Of a DNA stretch of 43,589 bases, positions 9,014 through 16,573 are shown in pieces. The notes beneath the pieces were generated by a model, which saw only the letters and a list, made by a program, of their open reading frames with translations, was not told the DNA's origin and did no database searches. Origin of the DNA: Neocallimastix lanati (nom. inval.) (Eukaryota > Neocallimastigomycota > Neocallimastigomycetes > Neocallimastigales > Neocallimastigaceae); assembly GCA_016946835.1 (NCBI GenBank), contig JACVTC010000164.1, forward strand, positions 305,001 to 348,589, read 5' to 3'. The position numbers were made by a program, and so were the translations under genes. Within the stretch, counting starts at the first letter, position 1; every line of letters starts with the position of its first letter.

Positions 9014-9925
9014 ATGTCCAAGGAAACAACTTTGAGCTTTAAAGAATTGAAAAAAGAATTAAGAGATATTGTGAAACTTAGCAAGGACAATTTAGATATT
9101 AAGTCCTGGGCTACTGAATTAAAACTTTGGATCAAGATACAAGGTATTACAGATCCAGAAACAATATTTAATGCTTGTTTACTTACCAGCTCTGGTGAAG
9201 TACAACGCGTTATTGAAGATTTGGGAGAAGATAGTGATGATGAAAGTGATGATTCATCAGATGAAGAAGAAGAACATGATGAAGAAGAAAATGTTGATGA
9301 TGATATTAAATTTCCTTCTCTTGGAAAAATTATTTCAAGTCTTGAAAATTTTTACGGTATTAAAGAAGACCAAAATTTACTTCTTAAAGAACTTCGTGCA
9401 ATGCGAATTAAAAGAAACGAAAAGATTAAGGACTTTAATGTAAGATATAGAACTTTGTACACTAAACTTGATAAAAAGAGAAGAAAGCGCATCGGTGTAC
9501 TAGATTATATTGATTCTATTCAAAATAATTATGAAGCCTGGAAGAAATTATCCCTTAAAGATGATATAAGTATGGAGAAAGCTTTCAAAATTGCCGAGAA
9601 AGTAGATAGACTTTCTGTAAGGAACAATAATATTAATACCTATAATGTTAATAATTCCCAGCATAATCAAAATAACCAAAACAGTACTCCTTCAAGACTT
9701 TATCCTAAAAGAAGAAACGAAACTTTCCAAACAAGTCAAACAAATAATAAACTGAAACCTCAAGATATTATAGAAGAATCAACCCAGAAAATGAGAAATT
9801 TATCCGTTAAAACTTGTTTCTTCTGTAAGGAAGAAGGTCATTACTCATACTATTGCCCTCAATTAAATAAGATTATGGAAAAAAATAAAAAAGAAATATA
9901 TTCCAAAAAGTCTTTAAACTTCTAA
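9014..9925 (+). CDS. Element B Gag
   Basis: This is the structural protein of the retrotransposon particle. From Met 9014 it has 303 residues. The N-terminal part (ELKKELRDI, KSWATELKLWIK) aligns with the D Gag, followed by a strongly acidic Asp/Glu/Ser segment and a conserved block EDQNLLLKELRAMRIKRNEKIKDFN (cited in parts) typical of gypsy Gag capsid C-terminal regions. An Asn/Gln-rich linker follows, and then a CCHC zinc knuckle (CFFCKEEGHYSYYC) near the C-terminus for RNA binding. The frame ends TCT TTA AAC TTC TAA, with a slippery heptamer just before the stop, so a fraction of ribosomes should continue into Pol. Confidence 0.9.
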   Translation: MSKETTLSFKELKKELRDIVKLSKDNLDIKSWATELKLWIKIQGITDPETIFNACLLTSSGEVQRVIEDLGEDSDDESDDSSDEEEEHDEEENVDDDIKFPSLGKIISSLENFYGIKEDQNLLLKELRAMRIKRNEKIKDFNVRYRTLYTKLDKKRRKRIGVLDYIDSIQNNYEAWKKLSLKDDISMEKAFKIAEKVDRLSVRNNNINTYNVNNSQHNQNNQNSTPSRLYPKRRNETFQTSQTNNKLKPQDIIEESTQKMRNLSVKTCFFCKEEGHYSYYCPQLNKIMEKNKKEIYSKKSLNF

Positions 9926-9965
9926 ATGGGAGCAGAAGCACTCCCAATGACAAAACAATAGCTTC
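9913..9965 (+). promoter_or_regulatory. Programmed -1 frameshift signal, slippery UUUAAAC plus pseudoknot
   Basis: T TTA AAC (9913-9919) lies in the Gag frame two codons before its stop. Eight nt later, stem 1 is TGGGAG/CTCCCA (9927-9932 with 9941-9946). Its loop contains GAAGC (9935-9939), which can pair with GCTTC (9961-9965) to form an H-type pseudoknot. The pol frame is -1 to gag and is open through this region. The same layout recurs in C and D with compensatory changes. Confidence 0.85.
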
Positions 9966-12900
9966 ATTAAATAATTTACAAAATAATACTTTTACTAAGA
10001 ATACTCCAATTGATAATAATTCCTTTAATGAAGAATCTGAAGAATTTGATTTTAGTGACACACCTGATAGTGAGGATGATATCATTATAAATGCTATAAA
10101 AAGAAAAATGAATGATAATAACAGCGAAAAAGAAGAAAGTAATTCCAAGAAAGTACATAAAAGTTTAAAAGATAATCCACGTCCTTTCGCAACTCCTGCT
10201 TTAAGAAAGAAGAAAGAAAATGAGCTACATAATAAACCAAATAAAGCTTATAAAAATCAAATACTTCCATCAATTTTAACTCAACCAAATATTAACAAAG
10301 AAAAACAAAAAGAAAAGGAATTAAGAAATATGACAAGAGTAAGAGAAAGTAAAGAAGAAAACAACAATTATTCATCAAAAGGAAAGGAAAAAGTTGAATC
10401 TGAAGATATACTTGTAATCGATAATGAAATAGAAGATCTAGAAATGAATAAAGATAATCAACAAAATAAAACTAATACTTTGGAAAAATTAATTTCAACA
10501 AAAACTAAAGAAACTAATAATGGAAATACTCAGTTAGTAAAAAGGAATATTAAAATGATGAATAATAAAGAACCTTACAATATTATGGATGATTTAAATA
10601 ATCTTAAATCCAGTATTACGATAGGTCAACTCTTGAATGCATGTCCGAAAATTCGTTCACAACTAACTCAAGGTTTAAAGTTAGAAAAATCTAAAATAAT
10701 TGGAACTGTAGACAATGTAATAGCACGAACTTTATTAGTAAATAACTATGATCATAGCTACATAAGTAAAAGTAATGAAGTAGCCGAAGAAGACTTAGCA
10801 ATGGTTGATGCAAGTGTTGACGGAGTACTAGGAAAACTTTTAATTGATTCTTGTAGTAACCTAAGCATCGTTACTAAGCAGTATTTTGATAAATTACCTG
10901 GTGAATATGAAACAGTTGGAAAAAGTCGTGGAAGAATCCAACTAGCAACACAAGATGAAGAATACTCGGAAGGAATTATTGTTCGATTACCAGTAAAAAT
11001 TAATAATTATGAATTTAATGCGGACTTTAGAATTATTGAGAAAGAAGACTCTTTTTATGATATGTTAATAAACTTTAAAACTCAAATCGATCATTGTTTA
11101 TTTATTCATCCGACCTTAAACAGTTTATGTAAACTTTTGTCAGAAAGTGAATACGAAGAAATAGCTAAAATAAATAATCAATATTATGATGAAGAAAGTA
11201 TAATTTGCACTATTAGAAAAGTTAAAGAAACGAATAATGAAAAGGAAATTATAAAGGAATTAACTCCAATGGAATTTATTGAGAGTGATGAATTTTTAAG
11301 TACCTTAAATAAAGATTATAAAGAACAAATTATTAAAATTCTCAAAGAAATGATTGACATAGTTGCTACTTCAACAGAAGAACTAACTCCTTCTAAACTT
11401 TCACCACATAAGATCCGTTTAAAAGCAAATTCAAAGCCAGTAAAATTAAGAAGTTATAGGTTAACTAAATTAAAATCAGATATCTTAAAAGAAGAACTTA
11501 CAAAACTTATTAAGAAAGGATTGATAGAACCATCCTGTTCAGAATGGTCATCTCCAGTAGTACTTATTCTAAAACACAATGGAAAGTGGCGCTTGTGCAT
11601 TGACTACCGAAAAGTCAATGATATGACAGAAAAAGATTCTTATTCAGTTCCATATATAGATGAAATTTTTGATAGTCTCGGAGGAGCTAAAATATTTACA
11701 ACTCTTGATTTATTTTCTGGTTTTCACCAAATCTTAATGGATGAAGAAAGCGTTGAAGTAACCACTTTCACTACTAAGTTTGGAAATTATCAATTTAGGG
11801 TTATGCCTTTTGGACTTACTGGAGCTCCCTCAACCTTCCAAAGAGAAATGAATAAAATTTTATTCCCTTTTATTGGTGAATTTGTATACGTATTTATTGA
11901 TGATGTTTTGATCTATTCAAAAAGTATCGAAGAACATTTAATTCATATTAAACAAGTATTAGAAGTATTTAAAGAAAACAAGTTAAAAATTAATATTGAA
12001 AAGTGCCATTTTCTTCAAACTGAAGTTGATGTATTAGGTCACAAACTTACTACTAAAGGATTAAGTCCCATGGAAAGTAAAATAACAGCTATTAAGAAGT
12101 GGGAAGCCCCTTCATCAGTTCATGAATTAAGATCATTTCTAGGAGCAATAGGGTATTATCGTGACTTTATTTCTAAATATGCTCAAATTACCTCACCTTT
12201 ATGTAAATTATTGAAAAAGAATACTAAATATGAATGGAATAAAGAACAACAAGAAAGCTTTGAACTCCTAAAAGAAAAATTAATCAATGCGCCTATTCTA
12301 AAATTTCCGTCATTTGACAAACCTTTTATCATTAGAACTGATGCTTCGTATAATGGAATTGGTGGAGTTCTTTTACAAAAAGAAGAAGAAACCGGTAAGG
12401 AGCATCCAATACACTTTATAAGTAGAAGTTTAAAGAAAGCTGAAAAGAATTATGGTATTACCGATTTGGAAGGAACCGCTTTGTTTTACTGTATGACTAA
12501 ATTTAAATCTTATATTGAAGGAAATCCACTACCTACAACTATTTACACAGATCATAAACCATTAGTTGGTTTATTTAAGAATAAAGAACCTTTGAATGCA
12601 AGGCAAACAAGATGGTGTCTAACCGCTAGTATGCTTGGAATTAATATAAAATATGAATCAGGCAAAAAGAATGTGTTAGCTGATGCTCTTTCAAGAATGA
12701 AAAGTAAGGAAGAGAGAAAGATATTATTAACAAAAATTACTGATGGAAATAATGAAGAATTATTATCTAAAGTTATAAAGGAATTTATTAATGAAAAGTT
12801 TACTGTTATTGATGGTGAAGATTACTTTATCGACAATGGAAATTATAGAAAATTAATAACGGACGAAAATGAAAGGTTTAAATTAATTTTAGAAGCTCAT

Positions 12901-13923
12901 AATATTGGCCACGAAGGATATTACAAAACATATCAAAGACTTAAGAAAAACTTTTATTGGAATCATATGATTAAAGATATCAAAAGAATTGTTAGTAATT
13001 GTGAAAAATGCCAATTAAATCGTCCTCAACCATATCCAGAACCAACCGAAAACCATCCAACTAAAGTGGAGGGTCCCTTTGTGCATTTAGGATTAGATAT
13101 TATAGGACCGTTACCAAAAACAAGAAATAATAATCAATATATTATAGTAACTGTTGATTACTTTACCAAATGGGTTGAAGCCGAACCCACTGAAAACATA
13201 ACTTCCTCTGATATAATTAAATTTTTAATAAACGTTTTTGCAAGACATGGTGTACCTCAAGTTATTACTACTGATAATGGAGTCCAATTCACTTCTGATA
13301 TGACTAAAATCTTTCTTGATCTTTATGATGTATATGTTAAATTTGTAGCTACTTACCACCCTGAATCAAATGGCCTTACTGAAAATCGAAATAAAGAAAT
13401 TGGAAAATTACTTCGTTTATTAGGAAGGAAAAATCAAGATTGGGATGAAGTTTTACCTTCTGCTTTATGGGCACTTCGAACTACCAAAAATACAGCTACT
13501 GGACATTCTAGTTTTGAATTAGTATATGGAAGAGAAGACCAACAGCCTTATGATATAGCCATAAGAACAATTGAAAATGCAGGTAAATCATATGATGAAA
13601 TTTTAATGGAAAAATTTGTTCGTCATTATCAATGGACTAGAGAAGCATGCGAAAATGTGAAGAATGCTAACAAGTATTGGGCAACAAGACGAGAAGAACA
13701 AATAAGTATGAAAAAGGGAAAAGAATTAAAGGCTGGTGATCTTGTTCTTGTTAGAAACTTTAGCCGCACTAAGCTAGAACCATATTACAATGGACCATTT
13801 AAAATTTTAAAAATTCAATTCAACACGGCAACCCTAATCGATCAGAAGACTGGAAAGCAACTCGATAGGAATGTTCACTTTAAAAATTTAGTAAAGTTTA
13901 ACTCCGCTTACAGAGAAGCTTGA
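9919..13923 (+). CDS. Element B Pol (protease, RT, RNase H, integrase), made by -1 frameshift
   Basis: The frame is unbroken from the slippery site; its first Met is 10108 (1271 aa; residue numbers below count from it). The N-terminal linker is basic and Asn/Lys-rich, with the motif LPSILTQPNI shared with C and D. The protease has LLIDSCSN with D247, that is DSC rather than the usual D(S/T)G. RT has FIDD at 596-599. RNase H has RTDASYNGIG and ends near VLADALSRM. Integrase has the H-x3-H (H931) and C-x2-C (C965) finger and a DDE core (GLDIIGP, TTDNGVQF, NGLTENRN). There is no chromodomain. It ends just before the 3' LTR. This is the only gypsy pol in the window without a break. Confidence 0.93.
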   Translation, partial: LLNGSRSTPNDKTIASLNNLQNNTFTKNTPIDNNSFNEESEEFDFSDTPDSEDDIIINAIKRKMNDNNSEKEESNSKKVHKSLKDNPRPFATPALRKKKENELHNKPNKAYKNQILPSILTQPNINKEKQKEKELRNMTRVRESKEENNNYSSKGKEKVESEDILVIDNEIEDLEMNKDNQQNKTNTLEKLISTKTKETNNGNTQLVKRNIKMMNNKEPYNIMDDLNNLKSSITIGQLLNACPKIRSQLTQGLKLEKSKIIGTVDNVIARTLLVNNYDHSYISKSNEVAEEDLAMVDASVDGVLGKLLIDSCSNLSIVTKQYFDKLPGEYETVGKSRGRIQLATQDEEYSEGIIVRLPVKINNYEFNADFRIIEKEDSFYDMLINFKTQIDHCLFIHPTLNSLCKLLSESEYEEIAKINNQYYDEESIICTIRKVKETNNEKEIIKELTPMEFIESDEFLSTLNKDYKEQIIKILKEMIDIVATSTEELTPSKLSPHKIRLKANSKPVKLRSYRLTKLKSDILKEELTKLIKKGLIEPSCSEWSSPVVLILKHNGKWRLCIDYRKVNDMTEKDSYSVPYIDEIFDSLGGAKIFTTLDLFSGFHQILMDEESVEVTTFTTKFGNYQFRVMPFGLTGAPSTFQREMNKILFPFIGEFVYVFIDDVLIYSKSIEEHLIHIKQVLEVFKENKLKINIEKCHFLQTEVDVLGHKLTTKGLSPMESKITAIKKWEAPSSVHELRSFLGAIGYYRDFISKYAQITSPLCKLLKKNTKYEWNKEQQESFELLKEKLINAPILKFPSFDKPFIIRTDASYNGIGGVLLQKEEETGKEHPIHFISRSLKKAEKNYGITDLEGTALFYCMTKFKSYIEGNPLPTTIYTDHKPLVGLFKNKEPLNARQTRWCLTASMLGINIKYESGKKNVLADALSRMKSKEERKILLTKITDGNNEELLSKVIKEFINEKFTVIDGEDYFIDNGNYRKLITDENERFKLILEAHNIGHEGYYKTYQRLKKNFYWNHMIKDIKRIVSNCEKCQLNRPQPYPEPTENHPTKVEGPFVHLGLDIIGPLPKTRNNNQYIIVTVDYFTKWVEAEPTENITSSDIIKFLINVFARHGVPQVITTDNGVQFTSDMTKIFLDLYDVYVKFVATYHPESNGLTENRNKEIGKLLRLLGRKNQDWDEVLPSALWALRTTKNTATGHSSFELVYGREDQQPYDIAIRTIENAGKSYDEILMEKFVRHYQWTREACENVKNANKYWATRREEQISMKKGKELKAGDLVLVRNFSRTKLEPYYNGPFKILKIQFNTATLIDQKTGKQLDRNVHFKNLVKFNSAYREA

Positions 13924-13941
13924 GTCTTCGTCGGGGCATCT

Positions 13942-14440
13942 TGATAAGAATGTACTAAATAATGCATTCTTAATTAAATCTACGATTTATTTCTAATACA
14001 TTATGTGTACATTATTATTTTTGTACTTTAATAAATTTTTAAATCCAAAGATCAAAAATTAAATCAAATATTATATTAAACTTTATATTTTTATATTAAA
14101 TCTTATATTAAAAGTAATATTTTTATATATTTAAAACTTATATTAGCAATATTAATAATAAATCTTATTTTTTTTTTTATATTAATAATGAAAATTTATA
14201 TTAATAATATTTTTATATATTGATAATTAAAAATTTATATATTATATTTTAACTTTTTATTATAAAATTTTATATCGAAATGTTTTATTTTATATTGAAA
14301 AATATTTTATTTTATTAAAAACCTTTATATTAGAATAGTATTTTTATTTTTATTTGAATATTTTAACAGATTGTAATAAAAATTATAGCCAATTAAATAA
14401 ATTCTTATTAGTAATATTTTAGATATTTTTAAATAAATAA

Positions 14441-14492
<52 letters not shown>

Positions 14493-14793
14493 TTTTATTA
14501 ATATTATAAATGTATTTTATTTATATTGTTATAATTAAATTTTATATAATTAATTATAAAAATCAATTTAAATTTAATAGTTTTTATAAAAAAAAAAAAA
14601 AAAATAAATAAAATGTAATTTAGTGGCAAGAACAACTTTTATGCCTTGAAAAAAGTATAAATAGTTGTAAATTTTGCTACTAATTTTTAAATATCATCAA
14701 ATAAATTTAATAAAATAAATAAATAAAATAAATAAATAAATAAAATTTGTGTTTCCTTACTTTATTTTTATTTAATTCTCTAAAACCTTAACA
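13942..14793 (+). repeat. Element B 3' LTR
   Basis: This 852-bp copy matches 6687-7540 apart from a two-base shorter A tract (ending 14490). The duplication CAAT follows directly and is already part of the F LTR. Confidence 0.95.
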
Positions 14794-14797
14794 CAAT

Positions 14798-15422
14798 TAG
14801 TAAAATTAGAACTTTGGTTCAATGGTTAGTTACATTGACCATGATCAATACTTCATGGGTTCGACTCACACCTCAACCAATTTTGCATTAATAATTATTT
14901 TATTAATTATTTTATTAATTATTAATAATATCTTCTTGAATATTCTTTCTGTATAAAATTATAGAAAGTTAAAGATTCTTTCGGTTCGTAATTCAACCGA
15001 AATGAATTTAGAAATTCTTATTATATAAATTATTTTATTCTTTTTGATAAGATTCATTTTCATCAATTAAAATCTATATTCTAGAAACTTTACATTATTA
15101 ATTATTACAAACATATTTCTAAATATTTCTTTAAAATTATTTTTACATGTTAAAACTGTTTTTCCGTTAAAAGTATAAATAGTGCGAACTTCACGAATGA
15201 AAATATTTTTCTTCGTGCTTTTATTAATAATAATTAACGTATAAGTAATTCGAAATATTACCTTGTTGATTAATATTAATAATTATTTTAAATTTTATAA
15301 TTAATAAAAAATATTTCTAATAAAACGAATTATTTATACAGATAGTGTAAACCTATTGAGTTTTCTCCTTTCTGTGTTTCTATATCTCATCCCACCTTTA
15401 CAATAGAAGCACCTCCGTTACA
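14798..15422 (+). repeat. Element F 5' LTR (5' end lost to insertions)
   Basis: It is nearly identical to 23200-23823. It has a TATAAAT box at 15174-15180 and an inferred R start GTGCTTTTATT at 15215-15225. The last 35 nt hold a near-duplicate of the LTR end plus PBS: TTACAATAGAAGCACCT then CGTTACAATAAAAGCACCT. Confidence 0.85.
14815..14867 (+). promoter_or_regulatory. tRNA-like Pol III promoter motif (A and B boxes) inside the F LTR
   Basis: TGGTTCAATGG (14815-14825) fits the A-box consensus TRGYNNANNGG. GGTTCGACTC (14858-14867) fits the B-box core. The spacing is tRNA-like and TTTT follows within about 20 nt of the B box. Acceptor and T stems do not pair properly, so this is tRNA-derived rather than a working tRNA. 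The same motif occurs at 23216-23268, 27984-28036 (minus) and 35380-35432 (minus). Confidence 0.6.
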
Positions 15423-15433
15423 ATAAAAGCACC
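15423..15433 (+). promoter_or_regulatory. Element F self-primer binding site
   Basis: ATAAAAGCACC directly follows the LTR. With the terminal LTR A, AATAAAAGCAC (15422-15432) is the exact complement of GTGCTTTTATT (15215-15225), about 41 nt downstream of the TATA box. This 11-nt self-pairing is the Tf1 type of priming. Confidence 0.7.
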
Positions 15434-15865
15434 TGCTAATCCAAGCCCTCAATACCTTTACGCTATTTCTCAGACATTCTACCGTACTTTTAGGAATTCT
15501 ACCTTCTCAATATCTTTTGGCAATCGTTGGGTTTCTACTTTTACTATTCTACTATTAAAGAACAAATACCTACTCTTCCGGTTCTCTCTATCTTAGTCTA
15601 ATAATCTTTGAATAAATCTTCTTATCTACTATCTCTTTAATACCGGACTTCTATATCTTTTAATCTCGGATTTTATCTCTTCCCAGACGAATAATTACTG
15701 CCTATTGATTCCTATTCCAATTATCACCTTGTCTGTTCTAAGTTACCTTCACTATTATATAATTCAACCCTTTGAATCTATTATATTACCGGATAATCCT
15801 AATCCTATGGTTGTTGAAATTAATTCTTATAACAAAAATTCTTGTACTACCTGATCAAATAATTC
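15434..15865 (+). other. Element F leader, first part
   Basis: This stretch is non-coding and pyrimidine-rich (many CTACC, CTATC and TTCTA words), unlike the AT-only surroundings. The same composition returns just before gag at 20230-20414. It is cut at AATTC (15861-15865), the E target site. Confidence 0.6.
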
Positions 15866-16225
15866 TGTTAGAAAATTAGTATTTTTAGTTTATAAATTTA
15901 ATTAACATTTTAATTAATATTTTTATTTTATTACAACTTTTATTATAATTTTAAATATTAAATAGTTTATTATAAATAAATAGGATATATTATATTAATA
16001 TATAGTTTATATAGTTTATGAATATAGTTTTAAAAAATTTTATTTTTATAAGCCTCTTTTATATAGTTAATATTAAAACATGTATTTAATGTATTAAAAT
16101 ATGTATGATCCATCAAATGTATTTTGTATGTATAAATAACATTAAATTATGTATTCTTAAAAAATAAGCCTTTTGCTTCAAATAAATAAAGTTAATAAAT
16201 AAACAAATATTGAGATTTTTTAACA
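15866..16225 (+). repeat. Element E 5' LTR
   Basis: The 360-bp repeat starts TGTTAG and ends TTAACA, and has a TATAAATAA box near 16130. It is 99.7% identical to the 3' copy. Confidence 0.95.
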
Positions 16226-16240
16226 GATTAAGAGTCTCAT
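16226..16240 (+). promoter_or_regulatory. Element E PBS complementary to a tRNA-Lys(CUU) anticodon arm
   Basis: GATTAAGAGTCTCAT touches the LTR. Its complement ATGAGACTCTTAATC matches the anticodon stem-loop of eukaryotic tRNA-Lys(CUU) as I know it (loop CUCUUAA). The primer 3' end would fall in the anticodon stem near nt 40, so the primer must be a 5' tRNA fragment, as for Drosophila copia (initiator Met) and yeast Ty5. Confidence 0.7.
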
Positions 16241-16289
16241 TTGACTCGATAAGTTTGTGTGGAAATTTAGAATACTTAGTTAATTAGGA

Positions 16290-16377
16290 AATTTAGTAAT
16301 TTAGTAATTTAGTAACTTATTAACTTAGTAATTTAGTAATTTAGCAATTTAGTAATTTAGTAATTTAGCAACATAGT
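16290..16377 (+). repeat. 8-bp minisatellite, about 11 units
   Basis: AATTTAGT is repeated in tandem with variants AACTTATT, AACTTAGT, AATTTAGC and AACATAGT in the E leader. The rest of the leader (16241-16573) is AT-rich with nothing else recognisable. Confidence 0.85.
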
Positions 16378-16573
16378 ATAATTAGGATATTTAAGATTAA
16401 CAATACTTAAATATACACATAAGTAAATAAGAAATACATCAGAATTAGGAAATTAGTATTTGAATGTTTCTTATATAATTTAGTAATTAGAATTTAGAAA
16501 TAGTAATTAGCAATTTATAATTAATAAACAAATTCATTAAATAATATTAAAAATATATTATTACATTTAAGAA

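Larger units (their letters stand above)
6687..14793 (+). mobile_element. Element B: apparently intact Ty3/gypsy retrotransposon with frameshifted Gag-Pol
   Basis: LTRs 6687-7540 and 13942-14793 differ, as far as I can read, only by two A residues in an internal A tract. The target duplication is CAAT (6683-6686 and 14794-14797). In order it carries a tRNA-type PBS, a 1.45-kb structured leader, gag, a -1 frameshift signal, and an unbroken pol with protease, RT, RNase H and integrase. All core motifs are present, so it may be autonomous. It inserted into the 5' LTR of element F, 21-18 bp upstream of that LTR's Pol III A-box-like motif. A G-rich stretch (CGGGGCATC) precedes the 3' LTR as a poor PPT. 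Confidence 0.95.

Noticed and set aside
9880-9886. A AAA AAU as the slippery site in element B
   Set aside because: It is in the right frame within the overlap, but no structure follows at the right distance and it is not conserved in C or D. UUUAAAC with the pseudoknot is.
14798-14880. A functional tRNA gene or classic SINE at the A/B-box motif
   Set aside because: A and B boxes fit, but the expected acceptor and T stems do not pair. The motif lies inside an LTR with TG...CA ends, a TATA box and a self-PBS, so it is an LTR segment, tRNA-derived at most.
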